A stretch of 13,414 nt of DNA, taken from contig DDHX01000063.1 of the NCBI GenBank assembly GCA_002338255.1, positions 15,737 through 29,150 on the forward strand, given 5' to 3'. A program made the position numbers and the translations under genes. The notes under the pieces were generated by a model. That model was given only the letters and a program-made list of their open reading frames with translations. It did not search any database and was not told where the DNA came from. The DNA comes from Ruminococcaceae bacterium UBA1865. Lineage in GTDB: Bacteria > Bacillota > Clostridia > Oscillospirales > Acutalibacteraceae. Position 1 is the stretch's first letter. Each line of letters opens with the position of its first letter. Of the stretch, positions 1 to 6,037 are shown one piece after another.

Positions 1-1
1 C

Positions 2-628
2 CGCGAGGAAAACGGCGCGTTCCATTCGCGCAGCGAGCTGAAAAAAGTTCCGAAGTTGGGGCCAAAGGCGTTTGAGCAGTGCGCAGGATTTCTGCGCGTG
101 AGCGAGAGTAAAAATATTTTGGATAACACCGCCGTTCACCCCGAATCATATGATGCGGCGAGAGAATTGCTTGCGCTGTGCGACTATGATATGAACAGCT
201 TGAAAAAGAACCAGATCAGTGATTTAAGGACGAAAATAACGGAAATCGGCGAGCAGACAGCCGCGCAAAAGCTTGGCATCGGCGTGCCGACACTCGAGGA
301 TATCGTTACCGAGCTGCTGCGCCCCGGCCGCGACCCCCGCGACGAGCTGCCGCCCCCGATGCTGCGTACCGACGTACTGAGCATGGAGGACTTGAAGCCC
401 GGCATGGAACTGGACGGCACTGTCCGCAACGTCATCGACTTCGGCGCGTTTGTGGACATCGGCGTGCATCAGGACGGGCTGGTTCATGTTTCCCAGATAT
501 GCGATAAGTTCATCAAGCATCCGGGCGAAGTCTTGAAGGTCGGCGATGTGGTGAAGGTGCGTGTCCTATCCATTGATACCGCGAAAAAACGGATTTCGCT
601 GACAATGAAAGAGGAACCCAAAGCATAA
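2..628 (+). CDS. tex: Tex family S1 RNA-binding transcription accessory protein (3' end, 5' truncated by window)
   Basis: The frame is open from base 2 to the TAA ending at 628, giving 208 residues of what is normally a protein of about 700-780 aa; the true start lies left of the window. The first 35 or so residues match the helix-hairpin-helix part of Tex (ENGAFHSRSELKKVPKLGPK, then FEQCAGFLR). The HPESY segment follows at about residues 45-50. A C-terminal S1 domain begins near residue 136 (LKPGMELDGTVRNVIDFGAF, then VDIGVHQDGLVHVSQ) and runs to the end. Tex is a conserved cytoplasmic nucleic-acid-binding protein linked to transcription and RNA processing; that role is family knowledge. The TTG at 56 is an internal codon, not a start, because the homology continues upstream of it. 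It is a housekeeping gene, G+C-rich compared with the right part of the window. Confidence 0.95.
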   Translation, partial: REENGAFHSRSELKKVPKLGPKAFEQCAGFLRVSESKNILDNTAVHPESYDAARELLALCDYDMNSLKKNQISDLRTKITEIGEQTAAQKLGIGVPTLEDIVTELLRPGRDPRDELPPPMLRTDVLSMEDLKPGMELDGTVRNVIDFGAFVDIGVHQDGLVHVSQICDKFIKHPGEVLKVGDVVKVRVLSIDTAKKRISLTMKEEPKA

Positions 629-648
629 AATTGCGGATTTTACACCCC

Positions 649-677
649 TTGCAACGGGGAAGATAACCGTTTATAAT
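649..677 (+). promoter_or_regulatory. Sigma-A-type promoter of ychF
   Basis: TTGCAA at 649-654 and a perfect TATAAT at 672-677 are separated by 17 bp. They sit in the 86-bp gap between tex and ychF. A ribosome binding site, AGAGGG at 700-705, follows 9 bases before the ATG at 715. The -35 overlaps a small CCCC/GGGG inverted repeat (about 645-659), which could be a weak hairpin at the end of the tex transcript. Confidence 0.7.
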
Positions 678-714
678 AATGTTATCAATAACGATATAAA
701 GAGGGAAATGGAAT

Positions 715-1809
715 ATGAAGCTTGGTATTGTAGGCTTGCCGAATGTTGGCAAGAGTACCCTTTTCAATGCGATTACGAACGCGGGCGCACAGTCCGCAAA
801 CTACCCGTTCTGCACCATTGAACCCAACGTGGGCGTGGTTGCGGTTCCGGATAAAAGGCTGGACAAGCTGGCCGAAATGTATCACCCCGAAAAGTACACC
901 CCCGCGAGCATTGAGTTTGTCGATATTGCCGGACTGGTGCGCGGCGCAAGCAAAGGGGAGGGGCTGGGTAACAAGTTCCTTGCCAATATCCGCGAGGTGG
1001 ACGCAATTGTTCACGTGGTGCGCTGCTTTGTCAACGACGATATCATCCATGTGGAGGGAAGCATCGACCCGAAAAGGGACATTGAAACCATCAATGTCGA
1101 GCTGATTTTGTCGGATATGGAAGTGCTTGACCGCCGCATTGACAGAACGCAGAAGATGATTAAGGCCGATAAAAAATATCAGGCCGAATACGATTTTTTC
1201 GTGCGCGTAAAAGAGGCTCTGAACGAAGGCAAACCCGCGCGCAGCGTGGAATGCACCGAGGACGAGGCCGCGCTTTTAGGCTCCGTTTCCCTTTTGACCA
1301 ATAAACCCATTATCTACGCCGCCAACATGAGCGAGGACGACTTTAAGGGCGGGATTGATAAGAATGCGTATTATCATATTGTAAAAGAAATCGCCGATAG
1401 CGAGCACGCGGGCGTTTTACCGATTTGTGCCGAGATTGAGGCCGAAATCAGCGGAATGGATCTTGAGGAAAAAGAACTGTTTTTATCTGATATGGGTTTA
1501 ACAGAGTCCGGCTTGGACAGGCTGATTAACGCCTGTTACAGCCTTCTGGGCTTGATTTCCTACTTAACCGCCGGTCAGCCGGAGGTTCGCGCGTGGACGA
1601 TTACCAAGGGAACAAAGGCTCCGCAGGCCGCCGGTAAAATTCACACCGACTTCGAGCGTGGCTTTATTCGCGCGGAGGTTGTTTCGTTTAACGACCTGAT
1701 GGCGTGCGGCACCATGGCCGCCGCAAAGGAAAAAGGTTTAGTTCGTTCCGAGGGCAAGGAATACGTCATGCAGGACGGAGATATCGTATTGTTCCGGTTC
1801 AACGTATAA
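715..1809 (+). CDS. ychF: Redox-regulated ATPase YchF (Obg-like ATPase)
   Basis: This is a full-length 364-aa member of the Obg/YchF P-loop NTPase family, which binds ribosomes and prefers ATP to GTP. The Walker A/G1 motif is GLPNVGKST at residues 7-15, G3 is DIAGLV at 70-75, and the usual NKxD specificity motif is replaced by NMSE at 204-207, the YchF signature behind ATP preference. A coiled region lies at about 130-200. A C-terminal TGS domain (about 281-364) carries the typical [18 protein letters not shown] stretch. Cys33 in YPFCTIEPN lines up with the cysteine implicated in redox control of E. coli YchF. The start is supported by AGAGGG 9 bases upstream and by the canonical [10 protein letters not shown] opening. 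It has its own promoter and terminator, so it is probably monocistronic. Confidence 0.98.
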   Translation: MKLGIVGLPNVGKSTLFNAITNAGAQSANYPFCTIEPNVGVVAVPDKRLDKLAEMYHPEKYTPASIEFVDIAGLVRGASKGEGLGNKFLANIREVDAIVHVVRCFVNDDIIHVEGSIDPKRDIETINVELILSDMEVLDRRIDRTQKMIKADKKYQAEYDFFVRVKEALNEGKPARSVECTEDEAALLGSVSLLTNKPIIYAANMSEDDFKGGIDKNAYYHIVKEIADSEHAGVLPICAEIEAEISGMDLEEKELFLSDMGLTESGLDRLINACYSLLGLISYLTAGQPEVRAWTITKGTKAPQAAGKIHTDFERGFIRAEVVSFNDLMACGTMAAAKEKGLVRSEGKEYVMQDGDIVLFRFNV

Positions 1810-1835
1810 CTCGCTTTCATAATCATTGTCAATTG

Positions 1836-1871
1836 GCCGCAGGATATGTTAGGTATCCTGCGGCTTTTTTT
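1836..1871 (+). terminator. Intrinsic terminator of ychF
   Basis: A perfect 11-bp stem, GCCGCAGGATA (1836-1846) with TATCCTGCGGC (1854-1864), has a 7-base loop and is followed at once by seven T residues (1865-1871). It lies 26 bases after the ychF stop codon. Confidence 0.95.
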
Positions 1872-1891
1872 AAAAGCAGGCTATATTTACA

Positions 1892-1945
1892 ATAAACATT
1901 AAAAATATTATGATAAACGTTAAATAATAGTTGACAAACATAAAT
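1892..1945 (+). repeat. Three AwAAACrTwAAA-like direct repeats at 21-bp intervals
   Basis: ATAAACATTAAA starts at 1892, ATAAACGTTAAA at 1913 and ACAAACATAAAT at 1934, so the period is exactly 21 bp, two helical turns. The first two differ at one base; the third is a weaker match and overlaps the -35 box of the DUF2975/HTH promoter. Same-face spacing at a promoter suggests an operator for a regulator, possibly the small Xre protein encoded by this cassette. The regulatory role is inference; the region is A+T-rich, so part of the similarity may be chance. Confidence 0.5.
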
Positions 1946-1959
1946 CTCAATGCTATAGT
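1931..1959 (+). promoter_or_regulatory. Strong sigma-A promoter of the DUF2975-HTH cassette
   Basis: A consensus -35 TTGACA (1931-1936), a 17-bp spacer, an extended -10 TG (1951-1952) and TATAGT (1954-1959). Transcription would begin about 7 bases downstream and leave a very short leader before the AAGGAGG ribosome binding site at about 1974-1980 and the ATG at 1989. Confidence 0.85.
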
Positions 1960-1988
1960 ATGGTCAAAGTACGAAGGAGGTTTATGTC

Positions 1989-2498
1989 ATGAATCAAAAT
2001 AGCGCCAAAACCCAGAAAGTCAGTAGGATTGTTCTCTGGATAGTGAGAATTGTGCAGGCAGTTCTAATACTATCGGTTGTTATGTCGATTGTCATGTGGA
2101 TTCTTCCGAGCGGAAGCTTTATGCCACGCATCGACAAGCGAGGAGATTATCTCAGTACGGTGCTCATGAACTCGGTGACTGCCGCAATTGTTTTTGCTGC
2201 TCTTTGTGCCATTTCCGGTCTGCTACAGTCGCTCAAATCAAACTCTACGCCCTTTACCAAAGAAAATGTCCAGAGATTGAAAATGATATCAGTTTTGCTC
2301 ATTGTAATCGAACCGGTACAAATGATTTTTGGCAGCATTGCGAATGCCCTGCGCCCGTTAACAGCAAACGGAGAAAAAGTGATGTCGGTTACTTCAATGG
2401 GCGGAATGGTAATTGTTTTGGGTCTGATTGTCTTTTGCCTGTCACTTGTTTTTGAGCATGGAGTCGAATTGCAAAAACAGTCGGATGAAACATTATAG
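1989..2498 (+). CDS. DUF2975 domain membrane protein
   Basis: A 169-aa integral membrane protein of the DUF2975 family; its biochemical function is unknown. Four hydrophobic segments are visible at about residues 14-42, 54-82, 96-121 and 133-161, with a short cytoplasmic-looking tail. The ending FEHGVELQKQSDETL matches the family's typical C-terminal EHG..LQ...DET signature. The start is fixed by AAGGAGG ending 8 bases before ATG 1989; the ATG at 1984 is out of frame. The HTH gene follows after 16 bp. DUF2975 proteins are very often paired with a small YozG/Xre-type regulator, as here, which suggests a membrane protein and regulator unit, perhaps sensing a signal at the membrane. That role is inferred from pairing only. 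Confidence 0.85.
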   Translation: MNQNSAKTQKVSRIVLWIVRIVQAVLILSVVMSIVMWILPSGSFMPRIDKRGDYLSTVLMNSVTAAIVFAALCAISGLLQSLKSNSTPFTKENVQRLKMISVLLIVIEPVQMIFGSIANALRPLTANGEKVMSVTSMGGMVIVLGLIVFCLSLVFEHGVELQKQSDETL

Positions 2499-2514
2499 GG
2501 GGTAGATAGAATTT

Positions 2515-2745
2515 ATGGCGATTATTTTAAGACTTGACAGGGTAATGGCTGACAGAAAGATTTCGCTGAATGATTTAGCTGAAAAAGTTGGGATAGCCAA
2601 TGTGAATCTGTCAAAGCTCAAAACAGGAAAGGTCAGCGCGATTCGATTTTCCACTTTGAATTCCATTTGCGACATTTTGAATTGCCAGCCAGGGGATATA
2701 CTGGAATTCAAAAAAAGCGATTCCAACAGTGAAATGGAAGATTAA
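2515..2745 (+). CDS. Small Xre-family (YozG-like) helix-turn-helix regulator
   Basis: A 76-aa protein made almost entirely of one Cro/C1-type HTH domain. The DNA-binding helices are in ISLNDLAEKVGIANVNLSKL (about residues 16-35), followed by the family-typical KTGKVSAIRFSTLNSICDIL and CQPGDILEF. The acidic tail SDSNSEMED is not part of the fold. It lies 16 bp downstream of the DUF2975 gene behind GGGGGTAG and is clearly co-transcribed from the promoter at 1931-1959. Proteins of this type are DNA-binding regulators, often autoregulatory; the 21-bp-spaced repeats at 1892-1945 are a reasonable but unproven target. It does not look like a sugar-operon regulator and is convergent to the catabolic cluster. 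Confidence 0.9.
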   Translation: MAIILRLDRVMADRKISLNDLAEKVGIANVNLSKLKTGKVSAIRFSTLNSICDILNCQPGDILEFKKSDSNSEMED

Positions 2746-3063
2746 TTTTCCTGTATTATACTAAGTGGCTTGAAACGCTCTTTCGGCCGATGCTTAACAA
2801 ACTTAGTCATAGATAAAATATTGTAGATGAAAATAGTAAAGGAGTCTATGCCGTTCATGACATAGACTCCTTTGCTTATACTCTGCCCAACTGGGATTTT
2901 ATTATCTTTTTCGTAGCCTGATTTATTCTCTATGATTTGTTGAAGAACATCTTTGAATATTTTTTCAGCATTTCTGCTATGCTGCTGACATGAAAGAACC
3001 TTCTTTTCGTTCTTGTTCTGATTTTGAACTTGCTTCAACAGGAGCAAATCTGTTATTGTTGAA
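2746..3063. other. 318-bp intergenic region between convergent genes; possible decayed element
   Basis: No gene is convincing here. On the minus strand one frame stays open across the whole gap (about 105 codons, running on from inside the DUF4432 gene in another frame). Its conceptual end reads like a basic peptide (TKFVKHRPKERFKPLS), but it lacks a ribosome binding site and I recognise no domain. The gap contains one strong inverted repeat (2838-2873), a minus-strand stem-loop CAGCA/TGCTG near 2970-2985 and a TTCAACA/TGTTGAA pair near 3033-3062, just after the DUF4432 stop. A remnant of a mobile or repeated element is possible; this is inference. Confidence 0.4.
2838..2873. repeat. Perfect 13-bp inverted repeat, possible bidirectional terminator
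   Basis: AAAGGAGTCTATG (2838-2850) and CATAGACTCCTTT (2861-2873) are exact reverse complements around a 10-base centre that itself contains TCATGA. The repeat lies between the convergent HTH and DUF4432 genes, where a shared terminator is expected. Only three U residues follow the stem on either strand (TTTGC on the plus strand, TTTAC on the minus), so it is a weak intrinsic terminator by consensus. It could instead be the core of a small repeated element. Confidence 0.6.
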
Positions 3064-4092
3064 TTATAAATCATACATCTCAAACTGGATGTTGAATTCA
3101 AGTTTTGAGAAAGGCTCGATTGTTCGAATCGTTCCGTTTTCACGTTCTTTTTGCCGGCCGTTAATATGGTTGTTGCTCGGTTCTATTCCTAAAACATAGT
3201 CACCGCTGCGCATTGATTTCCATTGAATTAAGAAGGGTAGGTTTTTCTGCTCATATCTTATGGCGGCACCCATTCCAAGCCGACTGTTTTCTATGCGAAA
3301 AGTGACGAAACCATTTTCGTCCGCCTTTATATTCCGAGAAAAAAGATGCTCTGTAAAATTATCCTGCGGAACTGTCATTTTCAAGTTCTCATCAATCCCT
3401 GCTTCTGTATCCTCCGTAAGTGAAGTCACAATATTCTCAGGGAAAATTAATTTTACATCTTCGTCCAAAAATGGAAAACCAAAATTAAAATGATACAGTA
3501 TCATAATTTTTGCTTCTTCAGATGCGTCGTTTTCGAGTACATCCTGAATTTCGAACTTGCTTTGGCCGAGTTTTGATGTTATTTTACGTGTAAAGATCAG
3601 ATTTTCATGAAAGAGTGCACCCTCTCGCATTACTCCGCCAAGCTCCATGATATAGTCATCATGATTCCAATAACATTTTGAATAGGAATTTTCGGCAGGC
3701 GTTAGTCCAATCCAGCCATGGGTTGGGTAGTGCCGTCCTTCTTCATCACAACCGTCCCCTACGTTCTGCAATCCGCAGGTAGCCATCATTCCACCTGTAA
3801 AATACCTTCCAAATTCACTGTCCGATGGGTATCCGTATTGCGGTGATACAATACCGGGTTTAGCAAGATACGATATATTTATTCCGCGGTAGCTTAAAGA
3901 CGACAGGTCGAGACATCTCCCCGATAAAACCGTATAAACAAGTCCTGAACCGGTTTTTACAGTATAACTTTCCATCCCGTCGGATTTTCCATCGGCAAAA
4001 CGTGACTTGGAAATGCCTGCAATCTGGTTTATATTGGATGAATACCGTACCAAATCCTCTTTTGAATACTCTTTCCCTAAAAGCCTTATCAT
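3064..4092 (-). CDS. DUF4432 / aldose 1-epimerase-like (galactose mutarotase superfamily) protein
   Basis: A 342-aa protein of the DUF4432 branch of the galactose mutarotase-like beta-sandwich superfamily, which includes E. coli YphB. Recognisable elements are GRCLDLSSLSYRGINISYL (58-76), GLQNVG (107-112), YPTHGWIGLTP with His125, the LYHFNFGFPFL strand with His201, and LGIEPSNNHINGR with Glu304 near the C terminus. His and Glu residues in these places serve acid-base catalysis in mutarotases; that they do so here is inferred from the fold. The start ATG at 4092 follows GGCGGTG, a near-consensus ribosome binding site, by 5 bases. It is the last gene of the minus-strand run and lies 275 bp after the kinase gene. 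A likely job is anomer interconversion of the pathway sugar. No signal peptide is seen, so it is probably cytoplasmic. Confidence 0.88.
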   Translation of the reverse strand: MIRLLGKEYSKEDLVRYSSNINQIAGISKSRFADGKSDGMESYTVKTGSGLVYTVLSGRCLDLSSLSYRGINISYLAKPGIVSPQYGYPSDSEFGRYFTGGMMATCGLQNVGDGCDEEGRHYPTHGWIGLTPAENSYSKCYWNHDDYIMELGGVMREGALFHENLIFTRKITSKLGQSKFEIQDVLENDASEEAKIMILYHFNFGFPFLDEDVKLIFPENIVTSLTEDTEAGIDENLKMTVPQDNFTEHLFSRNIKADENGFVTFRIENSRLGMGAAIRYEQKNLPFLIQWKSMRSGDYVLGIEPSNNHINGRQKERENGTIRTIEPFSKLEFNIQFEMYDL

Positions 4093-4232
4093 GATTTCAC
4101 CGCCATTTTATGTTTTTACTTTAATTACTTTATATATTACGATGGCTACTCCTAAGGCCTATCCAACTTTCGCGGATAAATCTACAGATATACTGTCGAG
4201 CGGTATCCTAAATTTAAGCTTTGTAATACTAC

Positions 4233-4264
4233 TCTCCAATTAAAATATACATTTTAATTGGAGA
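4233..4264. repeat. Perfect 14-bp inverted repeat with 4-base loop
   Basis: TCTCCAATTAAAAT (4233-4246), loop ATAC, ATTTTAATTGGAGA (4251-4264). No run of T follows on either strand, so it is not a standard intrinsic terminator. It is the first of a tandem set of hairpins and could act as an mRNA-stabilising structure, a protein-binding site or part of a mobile palindromic element. Confidence 0.8.
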
Positions 4265-4269
4265 ACGCC

Positions 4270-4280
4270 CGGCTGTGCCG
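4270..4280. repeat. Small CGGC/GCCG hairpin
   Basis: CGGC TGT GCCG at 4270-4280 sits between the two large inverted repeats. Alone it would be insignificant; its place in the series suggests one structured block. Confidence 0.35.
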
Positions 4281-4285
4281 TGCTT

Positions 4286-4312
4286 GTTTAGCGCTTATTT
4301 TAAGCGCTAAAC
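4286..4312. repeat. Perfect 12-bp inverted repeat containing two AGCGCT cores
   Basis: GTTTAGCGCTTA (4286-4297), loop TTT, TAAGCGCTAAAC (4301-4312). Each arm is itself close to the palindrome TTTAGCGCTAAA, which resembles LacI/CcpA-type operator cores with a central CG step. It may therefore be a hairpin in the kinase-DUF4432 transcript or a double operator for a LacI-family regulator. No T-run follows. The two cores are 13 bp apart, which is not typical for paired LacI-type sites, so the hairpin reading is slightly favoured. Confidence 0.65.
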
Positions 4313-4323
4313 CCGTCTCATGC

Positions 4324-4361
4324 GAAATCCAACACGCTTCGCGCTAAAAAAACGTGATTTC
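4324..4361. repeat. Imperfect inverted repeat downstream of the kinase stop
   Basis: GAAAT (4324-4328) pairs with ATTTC (4357-4361) and CACG (4333-4336) with CGTG (4353-4356), with an unpaired CCAA on one side. On the minus strand a run of seven T lies within this structure, soon after the kinase stop codon, but not directly after a stem. Its role as a terminator is therefore doubtful. Confidence 0.35.
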
Positions 4362-4367
4362 ATGTTT

Positions 4368-5882
4368 TTAATGGATTTTAGTATAGCACTCTGCAAGCAA
4401 GTCGGAGCGCTTTTTAAAAATTTCGTATAATTCCTTATAGAGATTCGTGTTTTTTTGATCAGGAAAATATTCGGTTTCTTCCTGTTTTAGACGCAGATAC
4501 CCGTCGCAGGCGTCCGGAAACAGATTTGCTCCACAGCCTGCAAGAATAGCGGCACCCACACATGCAATATCCGCCACCTGGGGTACTTTTATCGGTTTTC
4601 CCATAATATCCACAACCATCTGCCTCCATACACTGCTTCTTGTGGCTCCGCCAAGCATTTTTAGATTTGCAAAATCTTCGTCTGCCGGCTTAAATAATTC
4701 CAGATTTCGCTTTGTCTGAAACACGACACTTTCCATGACTGCACGAGCCACATCGTATCGGTCATTGCTCAAATCCAGACCCATGATGGTCGCTTTGCTC
4801 AGCGTATCATAATTGGGGATTGAAGTGCCGTTAAAAAAAGGATAAAATGTAACTCCGTTCGCGCCCGGTTGCTTTTTCTCAACAAAAGAATCAATCCGCT
4901 GGTACGATTCGAGCTCCGCTTCGCCGTCTTTTATGATGTATTTCCCAAAGTTGTCTCTGAACCATTTCAGGCTGCTTCCGCCATTATCCAAAGACCCGAT
5001 TGAGCCCCATTTACCGCTGACCGTGTGTACACTTTGTGCCAGATGTGTTTGGGAATCAAACATCGGTTTGTCTGAAACTCTGAGTGTGACCCATGCGGTA
5101 CCTGTAGCAAGCAACACATCTCCGGTATTCACTGCGCCCGCGCCCAAAGCCACACAATATTGGTCATGCCCTCCACTTGCCACTTGTACATCTTTGGACA
5201 GTCCAAGCTCTTCTGCGGCTTTGGTGGTCAGTTTGCCGATCATCTTACCCGATGAGACGATTTGCGGGAGTTTCTCTTTGGTAATGCCGGCAAGTTCCAT
5301 GATGGTACTGTCCCAGTCCATCCGGCTAAGATTGATAAGCTGCGTAATTCCGGCATTTGACGGATCAATGAAAGCGCTGCCTGTCAGTTTCATGTTGACA
5401 AAATCGATGGTTGACAGAAATTGATCTGTTCGGCTGAACAGTTCCTGCTCATTTTCCATCATCCAGCGTATTTGAACCGCATTAAGCCCCGGTGACAATT
5501 CCCAGCCGGTTGTGAGGTAAAAGTAATCCTCTGAAGTGTTTTTACGGAAGTATTCACACTGTTTTTCGCCCCTTTTATCGATCCAGACAAATGCGCGCCT
5601 CAAAGGAATCCCGTTTTTGTCTACCGGAACCATACTGCCGCCCTGGCTGGAAAGCCCAATGGACACGACCGACTTTCTCACCGCATCATCAGCGGTACAT
5701 TCCCTGACAGTTGAAACAACCGCCTTCCACCAATCATCCGCCTCCTGCTCGGAGTACTTAGGTTTGCTGTTATAGGTAGGATAGCTCTGATATGCCGAGG
5801 ATATAATGTTGCCTTTTACATCAATTACCATACTTTTCGTGCCCGTTGTTCCAACATCTATTCCAATCATCAATTCATTCAA
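4368..5882 (-). CDS. FGGY-family carbohydrate kinase (xylulokinase-like)
   Basis: About 504 aa, the usual size of FGGY kinases, which phosphorylate sugars or polyols such as xylulose, ribulose, fuculose or glycerol with ATP in the cytoplasm. The N-terminal phosphate-binding loop IGIDVGTTGTKSMVID lies within residues 6-21. The substrate region GLSSQGGSMVPVD is near 76-88, and VWIDKRGE is a W-x-D-x-R form. The catalytic Asp is in SGGHDQYCVALGAG (about residue 240), followed by the adenosine-site ATGTAW. GLDLSNDRYDVARAVMESVVF and MLGGATRSSVWRQ form the C-terminal ATP domain. Start: the longest frame begins with GTG at 5888, only 3 bases from GGGGAG; the in-frame TTG at 5882 is 9 bases from it and is preferred, while the ATG at 5870 is too far. 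Closest by look to XylB, but the substrate cannot be decided. It follows ald after a terminator-like hairpin. Confidence 0.92.
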   Translation of the reverse strand: MNELMIGIDVGTTGTKSMVIDVKGNIISSAYQSYPTYNSKPKYSEQEADDWWKAVVSTVRECTADDAVRKSVVSIGLSSQGGSMVPVDKNGIPLRRAFVWIDKRGEKQCEYFRKNTSEDYFYLTTGWELSPGLNAVQIRWMMENEQELFSRTDQFLSTIDFVNMKLTGSAFIDPSNAGITQLINLSRMDWDSTIMELAGITKEKLPQIVSSGKMIGKLTTKAAEELGLSKDVQVASGGHDQYCVALGAGAVNTGDVLLATGTAWVTLRVSDKPMFDSQTHLAQSVHTVSGKWGSIGSLDNGGSSLKWFRDNFGKYIIKDGEAELESYQRIDSFVEKKQPGANGVTFYPFFNGTSIPNYDTLSKATIMGLDLSNDRYDVARAVMESVVFQTKRNLELFKPADEDFANLKMLGGATRSSVWRQMVVDIMGKPIKVPQVADIACVGAAILAGCGANLFPDACDGYLRLKQEETEYFPDQKNTNLYKELYEIFKKRSDLLAECYTKIH

Positions 5883-5979
5883 GTTCACACACTCCCCGGT
5901 TCCTTGTTAGTACATTTCAGCAATACAAATTCACAAAAGCACAGAAGTGCCTTATATTGACTTGTTTTGGGCCTCTGTA

Positions 5980-6020
5980 AAAGCTGCGCAGTAAATTCAT
6001 GGAATTTTCTGCGCAGCTTT
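5980..6020 (-). terminator. Hairpin terminator downstream of ald
   Basis: Arms AAAGCTGCGCAG (5980-5991) and CTGCGCAGCTTT (6009-6020) pair perfectly. After one T/T mismatch the stem continues with AAATTC (5993-5998) and GAATTT (6002-6007) around a 3-base loop. On the minus strand the stem ends in TTTT followed by ACAG, a short U-tract. It lies 17 bases after the ald stop and probably limits read-through into the kinase and DUF4432 genes. Confidence 0.7.
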
Positions 6021-6037
6021 AAAAAAATTATTAAATT

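Larger units (their letters stand above)
4093..4367 (-). other. 275-bp spacer with tandem hairpins between FGGY kinase and DUF4432 gene
   Basis: The half next to the kinase (4233-4362) is packed with inverted repeats, listed separately. The half next to DUF4432 (4093-4232) is A+T-rich and should hold its leader or promoter, but I find no convincing -35/-10 pair. A tiny minus-strand frame beginning with ATG near 4364 (18 codons, many Arg and Lys) lies in the hairpin zone and has no ribosome binding site, so I do not call it a gene. Confidence 0.6.

Noticed and set aside
2742..3143. 133-aa minus-strand open frame overlapping the DUF4432 3' end
   Set aside because: Its first codons lie inside the DUF4432 coding sequence in another frame, there is no ribosome binding site, and no domain is recognisable. 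It is kept only as a possible remnant.
4311..4364. 18-codon Arg/Lys-rich minus-strand mini-frame after the kinase
   Set aside because: It lies within the hairpin cluster and lacks a ribosome binding site; more likely an accident of the repeat sequence.
4933..5424. 163-aa plus-strand open frame opposite the FGGY kinase
   Set aside because: Shadow of the kinase coding strand; no ribosome binding site or domain.
5883..5969. Possible promoter for the FGGY kinase (TTGTGA, 18 bp, TACTAA on the minus strand)
   Set aside because: Only 4/6 and 3/6 matches to consensus, which is too weak to list although a promoter after the ald terminator would make sense.
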